NCBI GenBank assembly: GCA_008729055.1
Contig: SDUX01000002.1
Location: forward strand, 2,755,874 to 2,819,873
DNA from: Pyropia haitanensis
Taxonomy: Eukaryota > Rhodophyta > Bangiophyceae > Bangiales > Bangiaceae
DNA length: 64,000 nt
Direction of reading: 5' to 3'
Shown here: piece after piece, positions 10,897-22,606 of the stretch
Position numbering within the stretch: position 1 is the first letter of the stretch
How the letters are laid out: each line of letters starts with the position of its first letter
Notes under the pieces: generated by a model
Told to the model about the DNA's origin: nothing
The model's database searches: none
The model's input: the letters and a program-made list of their open reading frames with translations, nothing else
Translations under genes and position numbers: made by a program

Positions 10897-11865
10897 GGTG
10901 GCGACGACGGCGACGGCGACGGCGGGGGCGCCCGCGAACGGCGGCGGCGGCGGTGGTGAAGCAGAGGACGGGGGGGGAAGGGCGGGCGGCGATACCCGTG
11001 CGATCGATAGGGGGGGAGGCGGGGAACAAGCGCTGGCGATGGCTCGAGGGGGTGGAGGTCAAGAAGTGGAACGCGAGGATGATGAGCAGCAGATGGGGTC
11101 CCAGATGCCGCGCAGCCGCAAACCAGCGCACCCAAGCTTTAGGCACGCGGTCCTTCCGCCGCCCCTGAGTACAGACCCGGGTGGGCAACGCAGTGCGTGG
11201 AAACAGCCTACAATGGGCCCACACTGCGCGGGAGAGGGCCTCTGCAGGTTGCGCGCGCAGCACAACCGACGCGGGACCCGCCACCACCACCACCACAACG
11301 GGAGATTGGGAGGGGATGCTGCAAGTGGGCCTCGCGTTGGCCCCATCTCCTGGTGCATCTGTGTCAGAGTGGGAATGTGTACGGATAGGTTTGGCCAACC
11401 AGATCAGAGCACGGGACAGCCACTCTTCAGAAGCGCTCAGATGAGTCGTGAATGGACCAATTGGAAGCGTCAGAGCGAGATCCTGAGGCGGATGCGCATC
11501 CGCCACCCGCTTCCAAGCTCTCGCCCTTCATCTGCGGAGCTGCGCCGATGGGTGCCGCCGCCAGCCCATCGGAGTGGGCCCTCTCGCCAGTGGAGGCGGG
11601 TCGCGTTTTAGGTATGACCCTCGCGCAGTTCCCATCAGCGCCTGCAGACCGTTGGATGCCGCACGCACCAGATCGGTCCATGTCAATTGGCACTGGGCGG
11701 GCGATCAGCAACAACGTGGCGTGCTTGCCGCCACGTGAGACACACAATGCAGCAGTGTACACCCTTTGCCTGGTCTTTTCCTCGCCGATCAGAACATACA
11801 GGAGAAATAGAGCAGTAACGTCGCGGACAGATAACAGTACGGCCCGTCCAACCCCCCCGCGGCGC
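10897..11865. promoter_or_regulatory. Upstream region of the bestrophin gene
   Basis: 969 bp between two minus-strand genes. It must contain the bestrophin promoter and the 3' end of the next gene. Frames crossing it on either strand show no domain or conserved-looking segment. No specific element is recognised. Confidence 0.35.
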
Positions 11866-12711
11866 TCAGTTATTGTCCATTTCAATTTCCGCCTTTCCCC
11901 ACACGTCTCGGTCGACGTGCTCCTCGTTCGCCGTCACCGGCAGCGCCCCTCGAATGCTGATGTACTCGGCGGCCCAGCGCTTGTAAAAGTGGCGGACAAC
12001 GGCCAGGTGCTGCCGCCGCCACCGGCGACCGCCGTCGACGACGAGGCGTCGCCACTTGATTCGCGCCAGCGGGCCACCGCCACAGACGCTGAGGAGCGTT
12101 TCTGTCCACGCGTCGGCCGCGCCGGGCTCGCGCATTGGCCGCACCGTCGCGGCGGCGGCCGCCCCCGGGTCGGTCGCTGCCGCAACGGCCTTGTAGAGCC
12201 CCGTTGCGAGGATCTTGCCGAGGCGGTCTGCCGCGTCGGACGTGCCCTCCAATGCAAACTCTGCCGGCGTCCCTGTCGCGGTCGACTGACGATGGGCGTC
12301 GAGACCAAGCACTTCAACGAGAGGTGGAAGAAGGGTGGCGGCCAGGATGTCGAGGTGCTGCAGCACCACGGGTGCAAAGGCGTCGACGGCAATCAGGATC
12401 TGCTTGAGCAGCGCCCCGGGCGGCTGGTGCGCGTACGTGTTCGGCGTCGCCTCGACTGCCTCCAAGAGGGACAGCATGCGGGTGTGGGCAGCCTGCAGCG
12501 CCCGCGGGTGCGCTCGGAGGAGCGTCGGGTGGGAGCCAGGGGGTATGGTGCTGGCCAAGACAGGCAACAGGGTGTCCATCTCATACGTAAACAGCACCTC
12601 ACAGATGTACGAGCGAAGACCAGGGAGCCAGCTGACAAACTCCTCAATGTCCAGCGTCGAGACGGTGAGGGTGCGCTTTGACATTGACGCCAGCATGTAG
12701 TAAAGGTCCAT
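11866..12711 (-). CDS. Uncharacterised alpha-helical protein, faintly hemerythrin-like
   Basis: 281 residues from the ATG at 12711. I do not recognise the family with certainty. Composition is balanced and unlike the surrounding noise frames. Long amphipathic helices are evident: residues 17-45 (IEEFVSWLPGLRSYICEV), a His-led helix AAHTRMLSLLEAVE, and VDAFAPVVLQHLDILAATLLPPL. The last has the H-x4-x-LxPxL rhythm of HHE/hemerythrin helices, but the usual metal-binding Glu after the His is absent. The C-terminus is mixed charge and ends EIEMDNN. It could therefore be a degenerate hemerythrin-like domain or an unrelated helical bundle. It lies on the same strand as the bestrophin gene with a separate promoter region. 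Confidence 0.6.
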   Translation of the reverse strand: MDLYYMLASMSKRTLTVSTLDIEEFVSWLPGLRSYICEVLFTYEMDTLLPVLASTIPPGSHPTLLRAHPRALQAAHTRMLSLLEAVEATPNTYAHQPPGALLKQILIAVDAFAPVVLQHLDILAATLLPPLVEVLGLDAHRQSTATGTPAEFALEGTSDAADRLGKILATGLYKAVAAATDPGAAAAATVRPMREPGAADAWTETLLSVCGGGPLARIKWRRLVVDGGRRWRRQHLAVVRHFYKRWAAEYISIRGALPVTANEEHVDRDVWGKAEIEMDNN

Positions 12712-12850
12712 CACTGCCGGTCATAGAGCGTGTGCCCAGAAGCAAGTGCGCGCGAGGCATGCCATGAAGAAGATCAGTTGCACACAGCAGAGGCAGAGGC
12801 AGAGCAGAGCGAGAGACCACGTAAGCAAAACACGCGGGCAAGATTGACTG

Positions 12851-13456
12851 TCAGACCCATTGCCTGGAAACCATTCTCCGGGCCATCCGCTCGTCCACCC
12901 CTCCGCCCCGGCAATGAGGCCTCGGCGACCGAGTCACGATCTCGACAGACACAGAGGCACCCGCCGCGGCAGCACGCACCCCCCCCCCCAACGTACACTC
13001 TCTCCGCACCGCGTTGGCGACCACCACAAACCCGTCGTGCGCCGGGCTGCGGCCGAGGCGGCTCAGCCGCAGCGTCGCGGGCTCCCGCACCACCGCCTGC
13101 CGCATGAGGTTGACCTTTACGTTTTGCGGGCGGGTGCCCCCTACCCCCCCCCGGCCCCGGCCGCCGGGGCGGGCGCCCCCCGCGGCCCGCCCTGCTGCAC
13201 CCGCGCGGCCAGCTCCGCCATATCCTCTGCGTTCTCCGCGTCCCACTCGCCCGGCGCGAGCGACGCGGTCGCCACCACCCCGCGACTGCGGATGCGGTCC
13301 GCCCGGTCGTGCGAGACGCGGCTGGCGGCGGGGGCCCCCCCGCGGGGCGCGCCGGCGGGGGTGTCCGCCGCCTCCTCCACGGCGGGCGGCAGCGCCTCCC
13401 CCGACGGCACCTTGAAGCTGGCCGCCCAGGCCAGCCCGCCGCCGCCGCCGCCGCGG

Positions 13457-13490
<34 letters not shown>

Positions 13491-13870
13491 GGTGGCGGCT
13501 GCTGTCCAGCCGTGCCAGCAGGCCGCCGCCGCCTTTGAACGACAGGGCAGAGGGGAGGGCGGCCGACGAGCGGCGGCGGAAGCTCGGCCGCCGCGACGCG
13601 GGTGCACCAAACGAGTGCCGCCCGCCCGCAGGCGGCGCCTCCTCTTCCGCGGCCGCCGACGCGGCCGTGGCCGCGCCCGTCGTCGTTGACGACGACACCG
13701 TCGACCCGACGGTGGTGACGGTGGTGGTGCTCCCCACCGACTGGCGCGGAGGGGGGGCGGCAGCCCGCCGCCCGCCCGCCGCGCCGCCGCGCCGACATTG
13801 ATCGGTCGCCGCCGCGACGGGCCGCCGCGGCGGCCGCCGCCGTCGCCGTCGCCACCGCCGCCGCCGCCAT
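12851..13870 (-). CDS. Putative uncharacterised protein with frame changes at G/C runs
   Basis: Three minus-strand segments look coding but lie in different frames. The first starts at an ATG (13870) with an Ala-rich leader and a second Met at MSARRRGG. The second, 13737-13144, reads VGSTTTVTTVGSTVSSSTTTG, RRPSFRRRSS, and an acidic part APGEWDAENAEDMAELAARVQQ. The third, after a run of nine C (13144-13152), reads NVKVNLMRQAVVREPATLRL and SPAHDGFVVVANAV before a stop at 12851. The joins fall at short runs of the same base (seven and nine). No known domain is recognised. The middle and last parts have non-random composition and phospho-site-like RRPS/RRRSS motifs. A real gene is inferred, but its exact ends and frame are uncertain. 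Confidence 0.4.
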
Positions 13871-16679
13871 CACCGCCGCCGCCCTGGGATGCAGACGGGG
13901 AGGGGGGAGAGGGGGGGGGGAAGGCCCCGCCGTGGGCATGAAGGACGGCATCGCGAGGAGGAGCGTCCCGGGCGGGACAGAGGTCGGCGCCTGCCGGCGG
14001 GAGGACGCGCGACAAGAGCGACGCCGCCACCGGCACCCGCAACGTGGCGGCCGCCGGCAGGCTCGACGGCGGGGGGGGGGGATGACACAGGCGGGCACCC
14101 GCGACACGACGGCAGCAGCGACGGCGGCAGCGACGGTGGCAGCGACAGCGGCAGCACCAGCGTGGCTGCCCGTCGGCACGGCCGTTGCGGCGGCGCCCCC
14201 CCCCGCGGCGGCACACCCGGCGGGGCGCCCCCGGCGCGCGCACCCGCACGCGGCGGCCGGCACGAGCGGCGGCGGCACGGGCGGCGTGCGCGGCCGGCGC
14301 GCCGGGACGCTGCGGCGCACCGCCTCGGGCGGCGGCGGCGGCGGCGCGGCGGCGACGAGGCCACGCGGGCAGTCGTCCCCCTCGCCCAGCCACCGGCGCC
14401 CCCCCCCACCCCCCCACCCACCGTCCTCGCACCAACGACGCGCGTGGCGCGGTGCGGGGATGCGCGGCACGCCGCCACCGCCGGCGCGGCGGCGGGAAAA
14501 CGCCGGTCGCCGACGGCGTGCGCTCGCGCACCCCCCCCTCCCCCCCACCTCCCCCCCAACCGCCGGTGCTCCTTGCGTCGCCCAGGCGTCGCCGACGGCG
14601 CCACCGCCGCGCTACGAGCGCGACGCGGACGCCGGGGGGGCAAGTGGGAGGAGGGGGGAGAGAAGCCGGCGCTACGCACAACCGCGTACCGCCGCAACGA
14701 CCAGTCCGCCGCGGGGGTGTGGGGAGGGAGCAAGGGCGACCGAGCGTGGCGCCGGGGGGGTGGTGGCGCCCGTCAACGACCGTCCACCAGCACCGGTCGC
14801 ACCGTGTCGCCGGCGCGTGGACGACAGCAGCCGCGAGGGAGGTGCGCCGCGGTGGCGGGCGGCCGCGCTGTGAGCGGCGGCACGGCCGTGGCGCGGCACG
14901 CCAACACGACAAAGGGGCCCCGCGCACCAGGGCAGGGGCCGCGCCTCGGCCGGCGGCGGCGGGGCGGCGCGGGGCGGACCCCCGACGGGTGGGGCGCCAC
15001 CGCCGCCACGCGGCCGCCACGCGCCGCAGCGGGCGCGGCGTCCACCGGCTGGCGGCGACGGCACCCGCCCCCACCCCGCCGCTGCCCGGCGCGGACGCGG
15101 CGGCTCGGGGGCGTGGAGCACCCCCCCCGCCCCTCCCCCCCCCCTCACCCCCTCTGCACGCACGCGCGCACGGCCGCGGCTCGGCCAGGCCTTGCCGACA
15201 GAGCCAAACAACAAACGGGGGCCGTCCACCAACGAGCGGGGGGTGCCAACGGGCGGGGCGGTGGAGGACGCCCAGTCGGGGCGCGCCCACCGGCGGCCCA
15301 GCCGCGGGACACCCACTCCCCCAAGCGGCGCGGCGGCGAGAGGGGCGCCGCGCCCCTCCGGCCGCCACCGCCGCCGCCGCCGTCGCCGCGGTCGGCGGGC
15401 CCCGTCGGCCGCCGCCTGGCCGCCCGCCGCGGGCCCGCCGCCACCGCCCCGCTGCCGCGGGGGGTGTGACGGCGCGCCCGGGGCGCGCCGGCGGAGCCGA
15501 CCCCCCCCCGTGCGCCCCCACCGTCCCGTCGTCGGCTCCCGTCACGCCGCCACCCGCCGGGCGCGGCGCCAGTCCCTTTTGCAGGCCCCCCCCACCGGCG
15601 CGGTGCCACCAGGCAGCTTTGGCAGCGGGCGGGGGGGGGGACCCACGGCGGGGCTGGGGAAACTCCCCCACGCCCCCCTCTCATTCACCCTTCCGCTTCG
15701 GCAACCGCTGCGCACGAGGAAGGGGGGGGGCGGGTCGCCGGCGGCAAACGCGCACCACCCGCAGCCTCGTCACGGCCCGCAGCCAATGGCGGCCCCGCGG
15801 CAACGATGGCCGGCCAGCACCGACCGCCCCGCGCCGCCGCCGCCGCCGCCGCTGGCGCCGCCGCCGCCGCCGCCGCCGCCACCGCCGCCGCCCGCCGCTG
15901 CCAACGCTGTGCCAGCGGCGGGGGTGCGCCGCGGCCGCGCACGGCGGCCGCCCGCTGGTGCCCGCCGCCGTCCCGGCGGGCGGGCGGGCGCGCGGGGCAG
16001 CGTCTGCCCGCGTCTGGCAAGCGCGCCGCGGCGGGTCAGGGCGTGGGCGGCGCGGCCGCCCCTTGGCGCGGTCGGGGCAGCAATCTGGCCGCGCCGGCGG
16101 GGGGAGAGGGAGGAGGGGCTGCGCCGCCGGCCGTGTCGGGGGCGGGGCCCACCTCCCCGCGCGGGGGGTGACCGTCGCACGCGCCTCCACCCGCGGCGGC
16201 CGACGCGGCGGGCGCGAGGGCGGTGGCGGTGCGAGCGGGTATGAGGCTGCGGCGGTCGCGACGCCTCTCACGTGATCCGACCAGAATCCCAGGCGGTACA
16301 CGGATGACAGTGGCTGCTGGGCGGGCCAACAGCGGAACCGTTTGCCGCCACTCTATCGCCAAGAACTCCACTATTTGTGCATGTCAAGTATTGCCAACGG
16401 GCAATCAAGTACAAAGCGGCAGCGCATTGCTGTTGTGATAGTTATAGAGAAACTCTTCTAAAATCCGTCCGGATTCTCAGAAACGCGGCACGAGGCACTG
16501 AAATCTTGCTGCTGTACGCGTCTGAAACGTACAGTACAGTACGGCGTCTGTAGTGGCCTCCAGCAAAGGGGTCACCTGTGGCCATACGACTCCCTCTCTT
16601 TTTGTCGGCTGCACGGGGACAGACATGGACGCGGACCGCTCACGGCAATGGCCGACCCGTCGTGCGGCTGGCCGACACA
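13871..16679. other. GC-saturated low-complexity region
   Basis: No gene is recognised. Frames longer than 600 codons are open on both strands at once, which reflects the near absence of A and T rather than coding. Runs of G or C of 8-12 are frequent. From about 16260 to 16640 base composition becomes more even, presumably leading into the promoter of the TauD-like gene. Confidence 0.5.
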
Positions 16680-17870
16680 ATGGCGACGCGCCGGGAGCTG
16701 GTCGCCGCCGCGGTAGGCGTGTGCGACGCGCCGGTGGTGTTTTACGACAAGCTCCTCCACGCCGTCTTTTGCCCAGTCGTCGGGCCATGGCGCCGTCGCC
16801 GCGTCGCGGCTGTACGACGCCCAGTCCCATGCGTGGGTGCGCACGCAGCTGACCAGCCTGACCTTGCTGGCCCCCCCGACCGCGTCGCTGGCCATGATCA
16901 TGTCCGCCGAGGCGGCGGCGGCGCTGGCCAAGGGGACCTTTCGTGTTGACAATGGCATTGACGCGGAGAGCTATGAGGGGAACGCGGCCGACCGCGCCGA
17001 CTTGGTGCAGGTCGCCATGTTTGCCGCCGCCGTCCACGCCCGGCTCCTCCATGACACGCGCGCGGTGCTGGTCAAAGGGGTGGACAGGAAGGAGTACGAG
17101 GGACCTGACCGGGACCTGACCCTCATGACGGTGCGGTCCATGCTGGTCTACTCCATCTTGTCATCCCTCGTTGGGCAGGTCGACTCTTGCGCCCGTGGGC
17201 AGCTGTTTGACTTGAGCGACTCTGGTGCCAAGGCGACGCGGGACCATGTTCTCTGTTTGCCGCCTCGTCTGGCGACGCGGGCTGGCACACGGACGGTGCG
17301 TCGGCGGACCGCTCGTACGACGTGGTCTCCCTCTTGTGCGTCGTGCCCGCCGCGGAGGGCGGCGCCTTCCGGGTGTCCAGCAATGCGAATGCGCACGACG
17401 CGCTGCGCGCGCGCCTCCCCCCGTGGCTCACGTACGAGCCCGCCCGTCCCCGCCCACGGGATGGGCGGAAAATTGGGAGCGGCACGGGCCAGACCGACCT
17501 CCTCACCGCTCTCGGCGGCTCGCCCAATCTCCTCGAGCTCCGCACCCGCCGCAGCCGCGGTCCCCATCTACGCGCCCGGCGCGGGCGCGCAGGCCACTAC
17601 CGCTTCCGCTACATGCGCGCTACGGGGTCGAGACGGGCGCGGCCAAGGTGCACCCGCGCACCGCACCGCTGCTCGTGGCGAGGATGGCCTTTTTTTTTTT
17701 CGACGAGGAGCTCGACCGGTACCATACATCGTCTTTGACGACCACCTCGACCGCGGCGACATGGCCTTCCGCCATCATGGGGGGGATGGCGCACGCGCGG
17801 CGCGCGTGTCCCGACGAGTCGGGGGGGGCGGACCGGCTGCCGCCCCGGCACCTGGTGCGGGTGTGGATGC
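16680..17870 (+). pseudogene. TauD/TfdA-family Fe(II)/2-oxoglutarate dioxygenase, frameshifted
   Basis: A single gene can be followed through at least five frame changes. Segments in order: ATG 16680 (MATRRELVAAAVGVCDAPV); from about 16773 RLYDAQSHAWVRTQL through DLTLMTVRSMLVYSILSSLVG; from about 17253 FAASSGDAGWHTDGAS with the iron-binding HxD (HTD, nt 17286-17294) and YDVVSLLCV; then about 17610 GVETGAAKVHPRTAPLL; then LDRGDMAF; then MAHARRACPDES with the distal His near 17792, and RHLVRVWM. The last two match the family's GD...NN..xxHAR...RHLLRLW pattern. Several shifts are not at long runs: one is a doubled CT near 17251, another a four-T tract near 16770. A true pseudogene is more likely here than in other genes of this window. 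Members oxidise taurine-like or other small substrates. Confidence 0.7.
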
Positions 17871-18777
17871 AGCTGACCACGGTGACCACCCCTCCCGGCG
17901 GGGACGCTGCGACGGGGGCCGCAGCGAGGAGGGAGGGGGGAGAGGGTGGTGCTGGGGGCTTGTTGCAGGGGGGAACTGGGCATGGCGCCGCGGGTACGGC
18001 ACCGTGCTGCTTGCCCTCCCCGGATGGCCCGTCCGCGTGGAGCTGCGCACACGCGGTTTGGATTGGCTGCACGCGCCTCCCCCGACCGTGTCCGCACCCC
18101 GTGTTGGGCGGCCGCAACGGCAGCGGCGGACGTCCTTCCGACCGCCCCCCCTTCCCCCCCCCCCCCGCAGCCTCCCCCTGCTACCATCCAGATGCCTCTT
18201 ACGGCTACCTGCTACACGGCACGCGCGTGGCGCGTCGACTCCCGCCACCCCCGGTCGGCACCGTCGCGACCCGCGCGATGCCGCCACCACCGCCGCCGCC
18301 GCGGCGGCATGTCGCGTACCGGCCGGGGGTGCACCCCCCGCCACGCCAGCGTCGCCGCCTCCCCCCCGCTGCTGCCGCCGCCCCCCCCGCCGCCGGGGCG
18401 GGCGGCCGCCGACGGGCGGCGGTGGCCACAGCGGCGGGGCGGCCGCCACGACGGGGGTGCAGCCGCCGTCAGCGGCAGCCTGGCCGTCCGTGGCAGGGGG
18501 TGGTGTCGCCGCGGTGGCGGCGTCGGCAGGGCGGGGGGGGGGGGCGGGGGGGGGGGGGGCGCCCGCGTCGGCAGGGGGGGCGGATTCCCCCCCCCCACCG
18601 GCGGCGGCGGACCGCCGCCGCAGGGCGGGCCGCGGCTCCCGCCGAGCCGGCCGCCGCGGCCATCGTGCCCCCCCGCGGCGACGAGCCGCGCACCCCCCCC
18701 CCCCTCAACCGCCACCGCCCGCAGCCACACTGGCGGCACCGCGGGTGGCAACCGCCCACGACGGTGACGGGCGGCCG

Positions 18778-18815
<38 letters not shown>

Positions 18816-20342
18816 CAGCGGCGGCGGCGGCGGTGGCGGCGGGCGGGCGCCAAACGTGGCCGCCGGCCGCCGCGGGCGGCGGCGGCGGCCGAGCCGCGGC
18901 GGCACCGCGCGTCCCCCCCCCCCCCCCCCCCCCCCCGCCGCCGGCGTGCCCCGACGCGCGCGTCTGGCGCCCCACCCCCCCCCCCCCCCCCCCCTCCTCT
19001 CCTGCGCGTCGACACGTTGGCCACGACGTGGCCGCCGCGCACCGCCGTGGCCGCCACCGCCCCCGCCCCGCGCCTCGCCGCCGCCGCCGCCCGCGCCGCC
19101 GCCACCGCCGCCACCACCGCCGCTGCCGCCGCCGCCGCCGCGTGCGCGGCCGCCGCGCGCGGCGGCGCGCCGCCGGCGGGGCCGTGCCGACGGCCGCCGC
19201 GGCCCGCCGCGGCGCGCCGCTGTCTGCCCCCGCCGCCGCCGCCGCCGCCGCCGCCGCGGCGCGCCGCCGCCGCCGCGGCCGCCGCCGCCCCCAGCGGCCG
19301 CGCGCGTCCACCCCCACCGGCGACGGGCGCGGCGGTGGTGCGCGGCGGCGGCCGCGACCGACGGCGGGTCCGCCCGTCGCGGCGCGCCGCGGCCGCCCCG
19401 CGACGCGTCGGCAGCGTCCGCGTGGGTGACCAGGCCGCCACGTCGACGCGGGCGGCGGCGGCGGGACCGCCGCGGGCGGTCCCGCCGCCGGCGGTGCGCG
19501 GCGGGTCCGTTCCGCACGGGCGGGGGCGGCGGCTGCCCGCCCGCCCCCCCCTCCCCCCCCTCCCCCCCCCTCCGCGTCTCCCCCCTCCTAAAGGAGGACG
19601 CGCCGGCGCATCCCGCGGCGGCACGGTTGGCTCCTCCTCTCACCCGTTGTCCCACTCGACGGCGGGTCTGCTGGCGTGGCGCCCCCGTTACGGCGGTGTC
19701 GTCCCCCCCCCCCCCCCCCCCCGGGGACCGGCCGTTCGCTCTGGGCATGCCCCCCCCCCTACGTGACGGCCGCGGCGGTTGGCGGCGTGGACGCCCGCGC
19801 CTTGGCCCGCCGCCGACGCTGGCGGCGCCCGTCGACAGGCGCCGACGCGGGTGCGTCCCCGCTGGGCCGCCGCGCGGCGGGCGGGCCGTGCCAACGACAA
19901 CGGCCGGCCGCGACGGCCCCGAGCGTGGACGCCGTTGGTCGCCCGCCGCGTGCCGCGGGGGGGGGGCCGCTCGCGTCGTGCCAATGGGGAGCGGACGTCC
20001 GCCGCGGCGCCGCGTCGTGCCACGCGGATGCCCTCGCAGCGGGGTGGGCGGCACTGGCGGAGCGGTCGGGGGGGGTGGGGGGGTGGGGGGGGGGGGGGGG
20101 GGGGGGGCGCCCGCGCCGCCGGGACGGTGGCGGCCCCCGCCCGCGACACCCATCGTCGCGCCCCCACGCGTCGCTCCGCGTCGCCACCCGCCGCGCGCGC
20201 GCGCGCCGGCCGCCACGCGCCGCCGGCGCGGCGGGCCGACCGGCGAGACCGTCCGCGGCGATGCGCACGCGGCGGCCAGACGCGGCCGCCCGCCGCGCGC
20301 CGTCCCCACGTGGCGCCGCCGCCTCGTGCGGCGGTGCCCACT

Positions 20343-20374
<32 letters not shown>

Positions 20375-21116
20375 GGCGTGCGGGTGCGTGCACCGCCGCG
20401 GCGGCCACCGCGGTGGCGGCCGTGACGGCGGCGGCCGTGGCGGCGGTGGCCGCCCGCGGCGGCCGCCCGCCGCGGCCGCCGTCGGCGGCGGTGCCGCCGC
20501 CTCCACCACGGGAATGACGTGGACAAGGTTGGCGGCAGGGAGGGGGGGGGGGGGGGGGGGGGAGGGGAAGGCGCGCGGCGGCTCCCACCGCGCACCCAAC
20601 CGCCGCCCCCCCCCCTCCCACCCCGCCCATGGTCCTCTCACCCCGCGCGCGCATCCTCTCTCTCCTCCCCCCCCCCCCCCCCGCGCGCGCGCCCGCCCAC
20701 TCGCGCCACCCGCCACACGCCGTCACACCGCCACGTGCGGGTGCCGCCGACGCGACGCGTCGCGGCGCGGGCGGCCGCGACGCACGCGGCGGGCGGGGCG
20801 GCGGAGGGGTGCCGCCGCCGTTGGGGCGCCCGCCGCCCCGACGCGTCGGCGCGGTATCCGCGGCTGGGGGGGGGGGCCCGCCGCGTCTGCCGCGGTGGCG
20901 CCGCCGCCGCTGCCGCCGCCGCCGCGTGTGGCGGGCCGCGCCGCGGCGGCGCGGACGGCGGATGTGTCAGGGAATGGGCGGCGGGGGGGTTGGGGGGGGG
21001 GAGGGAACGCGTCGGTGGGCCATCGCCGCAAAGCGGCGGCAGGGGGGAGGATGGGGGATGGGGGGGGGGGGGGGAACGCACCCGCCCGGCGGTCGCTGCC
21101 GCCGTGGCGGCGGCGC

Positions 21117-21156
<40 letters not shown>

Positions 21157-21840
21157 CCGACGGCGGCGTCGCCGCCAGGCGCGATGCTCGCTGCTGGTGG
21201 ACACGGGGCGGCGCGGCGGCGTGCCGCGGCGGTGTCTGCGGCGGCGGCGGCGTCCCCCCCCCCCTCCTCCCGCCCGCGGCGGGAGGAGGTGCCACCGCGG
21301 TGTGCGGCGGGCGGCGGCGGCCGCCGCCGGGACTGGGCACGACTGGTGGGTGCGGGGGGGGGGGGGGGGGGGGTGGGAGCGGCAGGGGGGTGGCCGCGCA
21401 GCGGGAATGGCGGCGGTGGGGATGGGCGCGAGCGGCGGTGGCGGGGGGGGGGGGGGGGGGGCGCCGTCACGCCCCCCGATCGCACCGTGGACGGCGCGGC
21501 CGGCGGCGCGGCGGCGCGGCCGGCGCGTACATGAGCGCCGCCGCCGGCGGCGGCCGACGCTGGCTGGCCGCTTCCGTACGGCAATAGGAAGGCAGCAGCA
21601 GCAGCAGCCGGGCGACTCCCCCGCCTGGACACGACCCCACCGGCTGCGGCCGACGGACGCGGGCCTGCCTGTGCACCCGCCTCGGCTGCTCCCCGCCGTC
21701 ACGCCCGCGCCATCGCCGGCTTGCCAGCGGTCGCGGCCCCTTCCGCCGCTGCGCCACCACAAACGTCCCAGCTCGTCACGTCCCCCCTCTGCTCCGTTCC
21801 CCCCCCCCCCCGCCCCCCCTCCTCTCCCGCTGCCGCTGCC
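17871..21840. other. 4-kb simple-sequence intergenic region
   Basis: Dense G and C runs (for example 18535-18560, 18916-18936, 20088-20106, 20537-20561, 21355-21375) and GCC/CGG microsatellites (18780-18845, 19230-19275, 20340-20375, 21115-21160). Every frame translates to Pro/Arg/Ala/Gly strings on both strands. No gene is supported. The last roughly 250 bp (21590-21840) have mixed composition and probably hold the promoter and 5' UTR of the expansin-like gene. Confidence 0.5.
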
Positions 21841-22506
21841 ATGGCCCCGAGGCGGCTCGCCACGGCCGTCGTCACCCTCCTCCTCACCGCCACGACGGCG
21901 GCGTCGCTGGCGCCCACCCCCGCCGCGGCGGGTGGCCACGGCTGGGACGACCGCTGGCGGTCTGGCCGGGCGACCTGGTATGGCGGCCCCGACGACCCGT
22001 CCATGGACGAGAACGAGGGCGCGTGCGTGAACCAAGGCTACGTCCGCCGCCCCGTCCACAGGTACTACTCGGCGCCGTCGGACGTGGCGTGGTTCTACCC
22101 CGACCGCCGGTGCACGTACCCCAACCCGTGGGGCTGGTGGCTGATGCCCCTCTGCGAGCGCACCCGCCACAGCTGCACCCGCGTGTGCATGCAGCTGCGG
22201 TGCAAGGCCAAGTACAACACGTGGAACCAGCTCGCGTACGGCAAGCACGTGGAGCCAGAGCGCTGCAAGCGCTGGGCGTCGGTCGTCGTCCAGTTTACCG
22301 ACACGTGCCCGCACAACCACCCAAAGAACGTGGCCAAGAAGCACAACTGGTGCGACCGCTGGGGCAACCCGCAGCACATTGACATTAGCTACACCGCGTG
22401 GGACACGATCGTCGACAGCCGCGACGTGGGCGTCATGCACATGGAGTGGCGGATTGTGGACTGCGCCAAAGGCGTCGGGCCCAAGGGCTACAACCAGTAC
22501 CTGTGA
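21841..22506 (+). CDS. Secreted expansin-like protein (double-psi beta-barrel)
   Basis: 221 residues. The ATG at 21841 is chosen because a signal peptide follows directly (MAPRRLATAVVTLLLTATTA; likely cleavage after AAAGG, about residue 32). The mature part begins GRATWYGGPDD, the expansin/RlpA opening strand. It continues with GACVNQGYV, CKRWASVVVQFTDTCP, NWCDRWGNPQHIDIS (H179-I180-D181 corresponds to the HFD motif, with Asp as the key acid) and ends MEWRIVDC, like the RRVxC end of expansin domain 1. About twelve cysteines suggest several disulfides. The C-terminal carbohydrate-binding domain of true expansins is missing, so it resembles single-domain expansin-like or natriuretic-peptide-like proteins. 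It probably acts in the cell wall. No intron is present. Confidence 0.85.
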   Translation: MAPRRLATAVVTLLLTATTAASLAPTPAAAGGHGWDDRWRSGRATWYGGPDDPSMDENEGACVNQGYVRRPVHRYYSAPSDVAWFYPDRRCTYPNPWGWWLMPLCERTRHSCTRVCMQLRCKAKYNTWNQLAYGKHVEPERCKRWASVVVQFTDTCPHNHPKNVAKKHNWCDRWGNPQHIDISYTAWDTIVDSRDVGVMHMEWRIVDCAKGVGPKGYNQYL

Positions 22507-22606
22507 GGCGGCCCGCGGCGGGACGCGTCTGGCCCACTGGCCGCGCCCCTGCCCGCACCGGCCCGCCCGCTCTGTCTCTACAAGGTGTGGCGCTGTCGGC
22601 GGGGGC

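Noticed and set aside
12774..15671. 965-codon minus-strand open frame
   Set aside because: It reads as Arg/Pro/Ala/Gly strings, and equally long frames are open on the plus strand at the same place. Only the 12851-13870 part, in other frames, has gene-like segments.
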